Below are positions 1 through 6,977 of a stretch of 12,951 nucleotides of DNA, one piece after another (position 1 is the stretch's first letter; the number at the start of each line of letters is the position of its first letter). The stretch lies in assembly GCA_020029455.1 (NCBI GenBank), contig JAIBJH010000049.1:1-12951 (forward strand). Direction: 5' to 3'. A program made the translations under genes and the position numbers. The notes beneath the pieces were generated by a model, which was not told where the DNA came from, did no database searches, and worked only from the letters and a program-made list of their open reading frames with translations. This stretch comes from Hyphomicrobiales bacterium (GTDB lineage Bacteria; Pseudomonadota; Alphaproteobacteria; Rhizobiales; Aestuariivirgaceae).

Positions 1-63
1 GAATTTTGGCAGGGCGCATCGCGGCGCGTCATTGCCGGAAACGCCAAAAAAGCACAATACTGA
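1..63 (+). CDS. C-terminal tail of an unidentified upstream gene (partial)
   Basis: The first frame is open from the window edge to a TGA at 61-63 and encodes about 20 residues with a Trp, several basic residues and an Ala/Lys-rich end. The stop lies 16 bases before the start of the ABC ATPase at 80, which is normal operon spacing and puts a ribosome-binding purine stretch just after the stop. This is probably the last part of another component of the transporter served by that ATPase, such as a binding protein or permease. The fragment is too short to identify, and the assignment rests mainly on spacing. Confidence 0.4.
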   Translation, partial: EFWQGASRRVIAGNAKKAQY

Positions 64-79
64 TCGCGAGGCAGGAAAC

Positions 80-1129
80 ATGGCGTCCATCACGTTGCGC
101 GGTGTGAGTAAAAGCTGGGGCGACGTCGTCGGCGTCAGCGCCGTCGACCTCGATATCCGCGACAAGGAATTCATCGTCTTTCTCGGCCCCTCGGGCTGCG
201 GCAAGACCACCACCATGCGCATGATCGCGGGGTTGGAAGAACAGACTGGTGGCAACATATTGATCGACGGCCAGGACGTGACTGACGTTGATGCGCGGGA
301 TCGCGACGTCGCCATGGTCTTCCAGAGCTATGCGCTCTATCCCAACATGTCGATCTACGAGAACATCCGCTTTCCCTTGCGCATGAGAAATGTGCCGCGC
401 CAGAAACAGGATGCCATGGTGCGCGAGGCGGCGAACATGGTGGAGCTTGGCGATCTTCTGGAGCGCAAGCCCAAGGCGCTCTCCGGCGGCCAGCGCCAGC
501 GCGCCGCCTTGGCGCGCGCCATCGTGCGCCATCCGCAGGTTTTCCTCATGGATGAGCCGCTGTCCAATCTCGATGCCAAGCTCAGGCTTTCCATGCGCGC
601 CCAGCTCAAGCACATTCAGCGCAGGCTGGAGACCACGACCGTCTACGTCACTCACGATCAGATCGAGGCCATGACGCTGGCCGACCGCATCGTCATCATG
701 AACAAGGGCAAGATCCAGCAGATCGGCACGCCCGATGACGTCTATAACGATCCCGCCAATGTCTTTGTCGCAGGTTTCATAGGTTCACCACCCATGAACC
801 TCATACCCGGAACCATCGGCAAAAACGGCTTTGAAGCGCCGGCGACCAAAATCAAAGGTGTGAAGGGTTCTGGCAATGTCACGCTCGGCGTGCGGCCCGA
901 AGATATCACCGTGGCCAAGAAAGGTCAGAGCCATATCAAGTCGACGATCTATTCGCTTGAACCAACGGGCGATCAAACGCTCCTCACCGTGAAGCTCGGC
1001 AATCAGCTTCTTGTGGCGCGCGTTGACCGCTCTTTCCGCCAGCAGATCGATACGCCTATCGAACTTGCCTTCGACCTTGAGCGTGCCTTCAAGTTTGACA
1101 CCGCATCGGGAGAACGCATTCGATCTTGA
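80..1129 (+). CDS. Sugar ABC transporter ATP-binding protein, MalK/UgpC type (first copy)
   Basis: This 349-residue protein is the cytoplasmic motor subunit of a CUT1-type carbohydrate importer. The full nucleotide-binding set is visible: Walker A GPSGCGKTT (36-44), Q-loop Gln82, signature LSGGQ (134-138), Walker B ending MDEP (157-160) and switch His192. A C-terminal regulatory OB/TOBE region follows from about residue 235, with the typical FIGSPPMN and GVRPEDI motifs. The frame is open further upstream with a TTG at 32, but the ATG at 80 fits the family N-terminus and has GAGG at 68-71, so it is preferred. It probably closes an operon lying mostly left of the window. Its stop is 12 bp from the stop of the convergent lacI-type gene, with no clear terminator between them. 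It differs from the second ATPase (5820-6932), for instance with KTT instead of KST in Walker A, so it is a paralogue and not a recent copy. The transported sugar is unknown. Confidence 0.93.
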   Translation: MASITLRGVSKSWGDVVGVSAVDLDIRDKEFIVFLGPSGCGKTTTMRMIAGLEEQTGGNILIDGQDVTDVDARDRDVAMVFQSYALYPNMSIYENIRFPLRMRNVPRQKQDAMVREAANMVELGDLLERKPKALSGGQRQRAALARAIVRHPQVFLMDEPLSNLDAKLRLSMRAQLKHIQRRLETTTVYVTHDQIEAMTLADRIVIMNKGKIQQIGTPDDVYNDPANVFVAGFIGSPPMNLIPGTIGKNGFEAPATKIKGVKGSGNVTLGVRPEDITVAKKGQSHIKSTIYSLEPTGDQTLLTVKLGNQLLVARVDRSFRQQIDTPIELAFDLERAFKFDTASGERIRS

Positions 1130-1141
1130 AATGCAATTGCG

Positions 1142-2149
1142 TTAGCGGGCCGTGCCGTTTGCGGGTCCAACAACATGCTGCAGTGTTTCGGCTGCCTGAC
1201 CATTGATGGACTTGATGAGCAACTCCGCCAGATCACGTCCTGCCGCTTTGAAGTCCTCTTCGACATAAATCATTTCGGGCATGGCAATCTTGATCATCGG
1301 GCTTGAGTGCTTGGTGGCCACGTCAAAATCCTGCGCGATGACAAGGCCAGCATTCTTGAAGCCCGCCGCGAAAGCAAAGGCAGACGAGGTGGCCGCACTT
1401 ACGATGCCGTCGGGCCTGTGCGGATGACGCGCCGCATCCCGGCCCGCGGCTTCGATCTCGGCAAGTGGCGTATCGGTGGAGTAGGTCGCGAGCGGAAACT
1501 GTTCGAGGTTGAAGTCGCGCAGTGCACGCTCAAAGCCCGCATGGGTGTGGTGGAAGTAGCTGAGATCTGGCGGCGGAGCCACGAGAGCGATGCGCCGGCG
1601 GCCACGTGCCGCGAGCTGGCGCACCGCCTCATAGGCAAAGGCCTCATTGTCATAGTCGTGATAGGGATGGCAGATGCCCATCTCGGTGCGGCCGTGGGTG
1701 GCGAAGGGCATGCCGTTCTCCGCCATGTATCTCACCCGCGGATCATTGGGCATGATGCGTGAGATGATGACGCCATCCGCAGATGCTGTTTCGACCACAT
1801 AGCGCACCGGCGCCATCTGGTCGTGATAGTCATAGGGCGTAATCACCAGGTGATAGGCCGTGCCGGCAAGCCCGCTCGAAACGCCATAAACGAAATCGGC
1901 AAAGAACCCGGATCCTGCATCTTGTGCATTGAGTATGACGGTGATCACATTGCTGCGGCCGGTACGCAGACGCACGCCAGCGCGGTTGGGCCGATAGCCC
2001 GCCTGCTGGGCCGCGAGCTGCACGCGCCGCCGTGTTTCCTCCGCAATGGCAGGGCTATCTCGGAGCGCTTGACTCACCGTCGAAATCCCCAAGCCGGTGA
2101 TTTCGGCGAGAGTCTTGAGTGTGGGTCGCGCATCGCCTTGGGAAGCCAT
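1142..2149 (-). CDS. LacI-family transcriptional repressor, AglR-like
   Basis: This 335-residue protein has an N-terminal LacI helix-turn-helix (residues 10-29, TLKTLAEITGLGISTVSQAL), a hinge region around 55-64 (PNRAGVRLRT) and a periplasmic-binding-protein-like effector domain from about 67 onward. The wording of the DNA-binding half resembles rhizobial AglR-type regulators of alpha-glucoside transport. The ATG at 2149 is the only plausible start, because a stop lies four codons upstream; no strong ribosome-binding site is visible. The gene is divergent from the sugar-transport operon and separated from it by a 160-bp region carrying two palindromic operators, one only 22 bases upstream of its own start. 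It therefore probably represses both itself and the importer until the imported sugar or a derivative binds. Ligand identity is not predictable from this sequence. Family assignment is secure; the AglR likeness is from memory of the family. Confidence 0.93.
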   Translation of the reverse strand: MASQGDARPTLKTLAEITGLGISTVSQALRDSPAIAEETRRRVQLAAQQAGYRPNRAGVRLRTGRSNVITVILNAQDAGSGFFADFVYGVSSGLAGTAYHLVITPYDYHDQMAPVRYVVETASADGVIISRIMPNDPRVRYMAENGMPFATHGRTEMGICHPYHDYDNEAFAYEAVRQLAARGRRRIALVAPPPDLSYFHHTHAGFERALRDFNLEQFPLATYSTDTPLAEIEAAGRDAARHPHRPDGIVSAATSSAFAFAAGFKNAGLVIAQDFDVATKHSSPMIKIAMPEMIYVEEDFKAAGRDLAELLIKSINGQAAETLQHVVGPANGTAR

Positions 2150-2171
2150 CGCGAGAAGCTAGGCATTTTGC

Positions 2172-2183
2172 TGAAACGTTTCA
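2172..2183. promoter_or_regulatory. LacI-family operator 1 (perfect palindrome TGAAACGTTTCA)
   Basis: The 12-base sequence TGAAACGTTTCA is its own reverse complement and has the central CG typical of LacI/GalR-family operators. It lies 22 bases upstream of the repressor start, where binding would block leftward transcription and so give autorepression. It is a near copy of the second site 68 bp away, centre to centre. Confidence 0.82.
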
Positions 2184-2239
2184 AGCCGGGAAATATCATT
2201 GTGCAGTGCACTATTTTCCCAATTGAACAGAGTCGAATT

Positions 2240-2251
2240 TGAAACGTTGCA
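2240..2251. promoter_or_regulatory. LacI-family operator 2 (TGAAACGTTGCA)
   Basis: This site differs from operator 1 by one base. With its flanks, the 16-base stretch TTTGAAACGTTGCAAA is palindromic except for a single base pair. It lies about 58 bases upstream of the binding-protein start, within the likely rightward promoter. Two matching sites in one divergent gap suggest cooperative binding or looping by the neighbouring repressor; looping is inference. Confidence 0.78.
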
Positions 2252-2309
2252 AAATCCAAAATCCTCGGTTAGCGTGACTTCACCCAAATATAGACAGGGA
2301 GGAAATGTC

Positions 2310-3557
2310 ATGGGTTTCAAGAAACTGATTGCTGGTCTTGCCATGTCCGCATCGTTCTTTGCGGTCAGCGCGGTAAATGCCGCCGATATTGAAGTAACGC
2401 ATTGGTGGACGTCCGGTGGTGAAGCTGCCGCCGTTGCCGAATTCGCCAAGGCTGTAGACGCCACGGGTGACAAGTGGGTGGATGGCGCCATTGCCGGTTC
2501 AGGCGATGTGGCCCGCCCGATCATCATCTCGCGTATTCTGGGTGGCAATCCGATGGGCGCCACACAGCTCAACCCCGGCACGGACGCCGACGAGCTGATC
2601 AAGGCCGGCCTGATGCTGGACCTGACAGAACTCGCCACCAAGGAAAAGTGGAACGATATCCTTCGCCCGCCCACGCAGATGGCGTCCTGCACGATTGACG
2701 GCAAAGTCTGGTGCGTGCCGGTGAACCTGCATTCGGCCCAGTGGATGTGGACCAATCGCAAGGTTTTCGCTGACGCTGGCATCGAGCCGCCAAAGAACTG
2801 GAGTGATCTTGTCGCTGCCGCGCCGAAGCTGAAGGAAAAAGGCATTCAGCCTCTGTCCATGGCCCAAGGTTGGCCGGTCGGTTTGCTGATTGAAGACCTG
2901 ATCGTCGCCGTCGCCGGTGTTGACAACTATGTGAATGTCTACAAAGGCCGCGACCTCGCCCTGGCAAGTGGGCCAGAGTTCGCGAAGGTCTTTTCCGCTG
3001 TGGATGACGCCCGCAAGATGGTGAATCCGGCCGACATGACCAAGCAATGGAACGAAGCTGTGGCTCTGGTGATCACCGGCAAGGCCGCCGCTAACGTCAT
3101 GGGCGATTGGGCAGGTGGCGAGTTCCAGGTCGCCAATATGACACCGGGCAAGGACTATGACTGTTTGCCTGGCCTTGGTATTGAGCCTGTGCTGAATACC
3201 GGCGGCGACGTGTTCTACTTCCCGAAGAATGCCGATCCGGAAGTGACCGCCGCGCAGCTTCGCATGGCGTCCACGCTGATCCAGCCGGCCGTGCAGGTTG
3301 CCTTCAATTTGAAGAAGGGCTCGCTCCCCATGCGTCCGGACGTGGACCTGTCCGCGGCCAATGACTGCATGAAGAAGGGCTTGGAGATCCTCGACCAGGG
3401 CTCCAAGGTGTTCCCAAACAACGTGCAGATGATCGACCGTGACTCCTTGAACCAGATCAACGATCTGTTCACGGCCTTCTTTGCTGCGCCGGAAATGACG
3501 CCCGCGGATGCTCAGGCGAAGTTCGTCGAGATCATCAAGGCCGCGCCTCCGCTGTAA
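2310..3557 (+). CDS. Sugar ABC transporter periplasmic substrate-binding protein, GtsA-like
   Basis: This is a 415-residue extracellular solute-binding protein (family 1) that captures a sugar in the periplasm for the two downstream permeases. A Sec signal peptide is clear: MGFKK, a hydrophobic core, then VNA with probable cleavage after residue 24. Family-typical motifs include HWWTSGGE (31-38), VPVNLHSAQWMW (136-147) and MGDWAGGEF (264-272), wording that recalls glucose/mannose-binding GtsA-type proteins. Four cysteines (127, 135, 285, 353) could form two disulphides. The ATG at 2310 follows AGGGAGGA at a spacing of six bases; the longer open frame from 2199 would spoil the signal peptide and cross an operator. 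It is the first gene of the operon under the LacI-type operators. A stem-loop follows it, which usually lets binding-protein mRNA outlast that of the permeases. Glucose is only one candidate ligand. Confidence 0.93.
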   Translation: MGFKKLIAGLAMSASFFAVSAVNAADIEVTHWWTSGGEAAAVAEFAKAVDATGDKWVDGAIAGSGDVARPIIISRILGGNPMGATQLNPGTDADELIKAGLMLDLTELATKEKWNDILRPPTQMASCTIDGKVWCVPVNLHSAQWMWTNRKVFADAGIEPPKNWSDLVAAAPKLKEKGIQPLSMAQGWPVGLLIEDLIVAVAGVDNYVNVYKGRDLALASGPEFAKVFSAVDDARKMVNPADMTKQWNEAVALVITGKAAANVMGDWAGGEFQVANMTPGKDYDCLPGLGIEPVLNTGGDVFYFPKNADPEVTAAQLRMASTLIQPAVQVAFNLKKGSLPMRPDVDLSAANDCMKKGLEILDQGSKVFPNNVQMIDRDSLNQINDLFTAFFAAPEMTPADAQAKFVEIIKAAPPL

Positions 3558-3585
3558 CTAAGCGGCGTTTCTCGAAGTTGAAATG

Positions 3586-3614
3586 GTTCCGGCGGGTAAA
3601 TGTCCCGCCGGAAC
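3586..3614 (+). promoter_or_regulatory. Perfect stem-loop between binding-protein and permease genes
   Basis: An 11-bp perfect inverted repeat (GTTCCGGCGGG at 3586-3596 and its complement at 3604-3614) surrounds a 7-base loop, TAAATGT. It begins 28 bases after the binding-protein stop and ends 30 bases before the chosen permease start. No T-run follows, so it is not a classic terminator. Its position matches the stem-loops between binding-protein and permease genes that protect the upstream mRNA or partly attenuate downstream expression. An in-frame ATG at 3600 lies in the loop and is probably not used. Confidence 0.8.
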
Positions 3615-3644
3615 GCGTCTCAGAGATTTGCAGGGCAGGCAACA

Positions 3645-4907
3645 ATGACCAGCATGGCTATTGGTCTGGCTGAAGTTCGCCACGAACCGCCATTTACGCA
3701 TTTGTTTTCGCAACCCATCAGGCTGGGCGCTGCCGCTGCAGTAGCCGCATTGGCGGCAGCCTGCCTCATCCTGGATTGGCCGTTTGCACGCATCGGCGTC
3801 TTCCAGCCAATGATGCTGACGTTGGGCTTTGTTCTCATCCAGTACATCGCAGACATTCCATTCCGCGGGCAGTGGCCAAAACTTGCCGTCATGGCTGCCT
3901 TTCTTGCCGCTGCGGGCGCTGCTTGGATCGCGTGGTACTCCAGCGGCGCCTGGATATCGCAAGAGGCCGCCGACATGGCCTGGAAGCTTGCGAGTGTTGG
4001 TCTCATCGCCTTGCTTCTGGGTGCCGGAGTGTGGAACGCACCCTACAAGAATTTCCACTCAAAGTTCGCCTCCATTCCCATGATGTTCATCGTGCTGTTT
4101 GCCTTTATCGGCTGCAGCCTGTGGACCATGACCTATTCCCTGTCTGATGCGCGGATCTATCCGGTATTCACCTTTGTTGGCCTGAAACAGTACTATCGCC
4201 TGTTCAGTGTCGATATTTGGGAAATTGCCTGGAAAAATGGCTTGATTTACCTGGTGCTGGGCACGTCGATTTCCATGGTCACCGGCTTCTTCCTCGCCGT
4301 GTTCATGGATCAGAAAATCAGGCTCGAAGGCCTGTTCCGCACCATTTACCTCTACCCGTTCGCCCTCTCCTTCATCGTGACAGGGCACGTCTGGGCCTGG
4401 ATTTTCAGCCCTGCCTACGGGCTCGAGAAATCCGTGCGGCAGATGGGCTGGGCAAGCTTTTCATTCGACTGGATCGCTGACAGAAACATGGCGATCTACT
4501 GCGTCGTCATTGCCGGCGTCTGGCAGGGCGCCGGCCTTGTCATGGCCCTGATGCTGGCGGGACTGCGCGGCATCGACGACGAAGTATGGAAAGCCTCTCG
4601 CGTGGATGGCATTCCGAAGTGGCGCACCTATCTCCAGATCGTCATTCCCATGATGCGTCCGGTGCTGATCACTACCTTCGTGATCGTGGCTGCAGGCGCG
4701 GTGCGCATCTACGACCTCGTGGTGGCCCTCACTGACGGTGGCCCGGGAGTTTCGACAACCGTTCCCGCTCAGTATGTCTACAAGTATCTTTTCTCGGGTA
4801 ACATCGGCCAGGGACTTTCTGCTGCAACAGTGATGCTGCTGACCTCGGCCATCATCCTTATACCATGGGTCTATGTTGAATTTGTCAGGGGCAGGCAGCA
4901 GCGATGA
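3645..4907 (+). CDS. Sugar ABC transporter permease 1, with extra N-terminal membrane segments
   Basis: This 420-residue inner-membrane permease is of the MalF/UgpA type. The core permease begins near residue 143 and carries the EAA loop that docks the ATPase at about 313-335 (KASRVDG, then IVIPMMRP), followed by the usual DGGPG turn and final helices. About 140 residues precede the core, with roughly four hydrophobic stretches (about 27-44, 52-70, 79-98 and 113-130) that ordinary sugar permeases of about 300 residues lack. The ATG at 3645 is chosen because AGGGCAGG (3632-3639) lies five bases before it; the in-frame ATG at 3600 lies in the hairpin loop. The stop overlaps the next start (ATGA), so the two permeases are translationally coupled. 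It partners permease 2, the 5820-6932 ATPase and the binding protein. Function is secure; the role of the N-terminal extension is unknown. Confidence 0.92.
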   Translation: MTSMAIGLAEVRHEPPFTHLFSQPIRLGAAAAVAALAAACLILDWPFARIGVFQPMMLTLGFVLIQYIADIPFRGQWPKLAVMAAFLAAAGAAWIAWYSSGAWISQEAADMAWKLASVGLIALLLGAGVWNAPYKNFHSKFASIPMMFIVLFAFIGCSLWTMTYSLSDARIYPVFTFVGLKQYYRLFSVDIWEIAWKNGLIYLVLGTSISMVTGFFLAVFMDQKIRLEGLFRTIYLYPFALSFIVTGHVWAWIFSPAYGLEKSVRQMGWASFSFDWIADRNMAIYCVVIAGVWQGAGLVMALMLAGLRGIDDEVWKASRVDGIPKWRTYLQIVIPMMRPVLITTFVIVAAGAVRIYDLVVALTDGGPGVSTTVPAQYVYKYLFSGNIGQGLSAATVMLLTSAIILIPWVYVEFVRGRQQR

Positions 4908-5815
4908 GCGACATATCCATCATGGAACCGTCAGGCCCGAAACCGAAGCTTTGGCTGGAGCCGTCCCGCATTGGCGTTTATGCATTTCTCGTCATCACGG
5001 CACTGTATTTCCTGTTCCCGCTCTACATCGTGATCATCACCTCCTTCAAGGATCTGGCGGCAATCCGCGATGGCAACATTTTCTGGCCGCAACTGGTGTA
5101 TCCCGAGGGAACGCATTGGTATGACCCGTGGTACAGGGCCTGGTTTGAAGTCTGCACCGGCCTCGAGTGCAAGGGCATCAGTCCAAACTTTTGGAACTCC
5201 GTGATCATCACGGTTCCTTCCGTCATCGTTTCAATCGCCGTTGCCATCACCACGGGCTATGCGCTTTCCAACTGGCCTTTCAAGTTTTCGGAAGGTTTTT
5301 TTACGATCCTTATCGTTGGGTCCTTCGTACCCTATCAGGTGATGCTCTATCCGATGGTGCTGCTCACCAAGAACATGGGCATCTACTCGACGCTTTCGGC
5401 AGTGGTTTTCGTACACACCGTCTTTGGCCTGCCCATTCTGACCTTGCTGTTCCGGAACTACTTTGCTTCACTTCCGGTCGAGCTCTTCAAGGCTGCACGC
5501 GTCGATGGCGCGGGCTTCTGGCGCATCCTCCTCCAAGTGTTCCTGCCCATGTCGCTGCCAATCCTGACCGTTGCGGTAATCCTGCAAGTGACGGGCATCT
5601 GGAACGACTTCCTCTTTGGCGTCGTGTTTGCTGGCCTGCCGAACTATCCGATGACGGTGAAACTCAACAATATCTTCACCTCTACTTTCGGCGTGAAGGA
5701 GTACAACGTGGAGATGGCAGCCACAATTCTGACTGGCGCCGTTCCGCTCGCCATCTACTTCCTCTCCGGCAAATATTTCGTGCGCGGCATCGCGGCCGGC
5801 GCTGTTAAGGGATGA
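4904..5815 (+). CDS. Sugar ABC transporter permease 2, GtsC/MalG type
   Basis: This is a 303-residue inner-membrane permease, the usual length for MalG-type subunits. Its first helix is at about 23-46, followed by a long periplasmic segment (about 50-95) with a Cys84-Cys89 pair and a WNS motif before the core. The EAA loop is at about 193-216 (ELFKAARVDGAGFWRI, then PMSLP), and the protein ends with the usual glycine-rich RGIAAGAVKG tail. It starts inside the stop of permease 1 (4-bp overlap) and is followed five bases later by the ATPase, so all three are made together. The Cys-containing loop resembles that of glucose-type GtsC permeases, supporting a glucose-like or glucoside substrate, though this is weak evidence. 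Confidence 0.94.
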   Translation: MSDISIMEPSGPKPKLWLEPSRIGVYAFLVITALYFLFPLYIVIITSFKDLAAIRDGNIFWPQLVYPEGTHWYDPWYRAWFEVCTGLECKGISPNFWNSVIITVPSVIVSIAVAITTGYALSNWPFKFSEGFFTILIVGSFVPYQVMLYPMVLLTKNMGIYSTLSAVVFVHTVFGLPILTLLFRNYFASLPVELFKAARVDGAGFWRILLQVFLPMSLPILTVAVILQVTGIWNDFLFGVVFAGLPNYPMTVKLNNIFTSTFGVKEYNVEMAATILTGAVPLAIYFLSGKYFVRGIAAGAVKG

Positions 5816-5819
5816 TGCA

Positions 5820-6932
5820 ATGACTGCAACTGCCAAAATGGATAAACCCAGCGTTTCGGTGAGAGGCCTTGCTCAGAGCTATGGTGCGCTGCAGGTTTTG
5901 AAGGCGCTGGACCTCGACATTGCAGATGGTGAATTCATCGTTCTCCTGGGCCCATCGGGCTGCGGCAAGTCCACCCTTTTGAACTGCATCGCTGGACTGC
6001 TGGAACCAACCGAAGGCCAGGTCTTCATCCGGGGCAAGAACGTGACCTGGGAAGAACCGAAGGATCGTGGCATCGGCATGGTGTTCCAGTCCTATGCGCT
6101 CTATCCGCAGATGACCGTCGAGCGAAACTTATCTTTCGGTCTGCGTGTGTCAGGCATGCCGAAGGAAGAAATCGCCAAGCGCGTGAAGCGCGCCTCGGAG
6201 ATACTCCAGATAGAGCCGCTTCTCGCCCGCAAGCCCTCGCAGCTTTCGGGCGGCCAGCGTCAGCGCGTGGCCATTGGCCGCGCACTTGTGCGTGATGTCG
6301 ATGTCTTTCTGTTCGACGAACCGCTTTCAAACCTCGATGCCAAGCTGCGTGCGGAACTGCGTGTGGAAATCAAGCGCCTGCACCAGCGTCTCGGCAACAC
6401 CATGATCTACGTAACCCACGACCAGATCGAGGCGCTCACTCTGGCGGACCGCATCGCGGTGATGAAGGGCGGCACCATCCAGCAGCTTGACGATCCGCTC
6501 ACCATCTACAACAAGCCGAAGAACCTCTATGTGGCGGGCTTCATTGGCTCGCCATCGATGAATTTTCTCAAGGGCAAGATCGAGGGCAGCGGCAAGACAG
6601 CAACTTTCAAGCTTGGTAGCGGCAAGGTTGCTCTGAAGGACTACGAAGCCGCGGTGCCGCTGAAGCCGGCTGCCTCCGTTCTCGGCGTGAGGCCGGAACA
6701 CATTCGCGTCAATACTGAGAAGGAAGATGGTGCATCGGAAGCCTTCAAGGCTATCGTCGACATTGTCGAACCCATGGGTTCCGACAGCCTTGTGTGGCTC
6801 AAGGTAGAGGGACAACAACTCTCGGCGCGCGTGGAATCAAACCAGCATTTTGATCCGGGCCAAAAGGTGGACGTGCGCTTCCGCATCAACCTGGCATCGG
6901 TCTTTGACGAGGCCTCAGGCGACCGCCTGTAA
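5820..6932 (+). CDS. Sugar ABC transporter ATP-binding protein, MalK/UgpC type (second copy)
   Basis: This 370-residue ATPase drives the importer encoded just upstream. Visible motifs are Walker A GPSGCGKST (44-52), Q-loop Gln90, signature LSGGQ (142-146), Walker B FLFDEP (163-168) and switch His200, then FIGSPSMN and a C-terminal regulatory domain with the GVRPEHI motif. The start has AAGGG (5807-5811) eight bases upstream and lies four bases after the permease stop. An N-terminal stretch of about ten residues precedes the usual domain start. It belongs to the operon with the binding protein and both permeases. MalK-type ATPases of this family can serve more than one importer, so it and the 80-1129 paralogue might substitute for each other; this is inference. 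Confidence 0.94.
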   Translation: MTATAKMDKPSVSVRGLAQSYGALQVLKALDLDIADGEFIVLLGPSGCGKSTLLNCIAGLLEPTEGQVFIRGKNVTWEEPKDRGIGMVFQSYALYPQMTVERNLSFGLRVSGMPKEEIAKRVKRASEILQIEPLLARKPSQLSGGQRQRVAIGRALVRDVDVFLFDEPLSNLDAKLRAELRVEIKRLHQRLGNTMIYVTHDQIEALTLADRIAVMKGGTIQQLDDPLTIYNKPKNLYVAGFIGSPSMNFLKGKIEGSGKTATFKLGSGKVALKDYEAAVPLKPAASVLGVRPEHIRVNTEKEDGASEAFKAIVDIVEPMGSDSLVWLKVEGQQLSARVESNQHFDPGQKVDVRFRINLASVFDEASGDRL

Positions 6933-6977
6933 AGACAGAACACAAACAACAACCGCAAGACTTCGAGGAGTTCACTG

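Larger units (their letters stand above)
2150..2309. promoter_or_regulatory. Divergent control region between the repressor and the sugar-import operon
   Basis: This 160-bp gap is markedly more AT-rich than its surroundings and should hold the promoters of both the repressor (leftward) and the binding-protein operon (rightward). It contains two LacI-type palindromes (2172-2183 and 2240-2251) and, between them, a smaller odd-length palindrome GTGCA-G-TGCAC (2201-2211). Hexamers such as TTGAAC (2223-2228) could be a rightward -35, but no convincing -10 at the right spacing was found, so promoters are not placed. A strong Shine-Dalgarno, AGGGAGGA (2296-2303), ends the region. Confidence 0.75.

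Noticed and set aside
1133..1140. Palindrome GCAATTGC between the convergent ATPase and repressor stops
   Set aside because: Eight bases is too short to be a terminator or a convincing operator, and chance occurrence is likely.
2305..2307. ATG just before the binding-protein start
   Set aside because: It is out of frame with the binding protein and too close to the Shine-Dalgarno.
2199..2309. Longer binding-protein reading frame starting at 2199
   Set aside because: It would cross an operator and place 37 extra polar residues before a clear signal peptide; the ATG at 2310 has a strong Shine-Dalgarno.
6916..6929. Short inverted repeat CAGGCG-AC-CGCCTG at the end of the second ATPase gene as a terminator
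   Set aside because: The stem is six bases or fewer with a two-base loop, it lies inside the coding end, and no T-run follows; the next gene is 45 bp away with a good ribosome-binding site.
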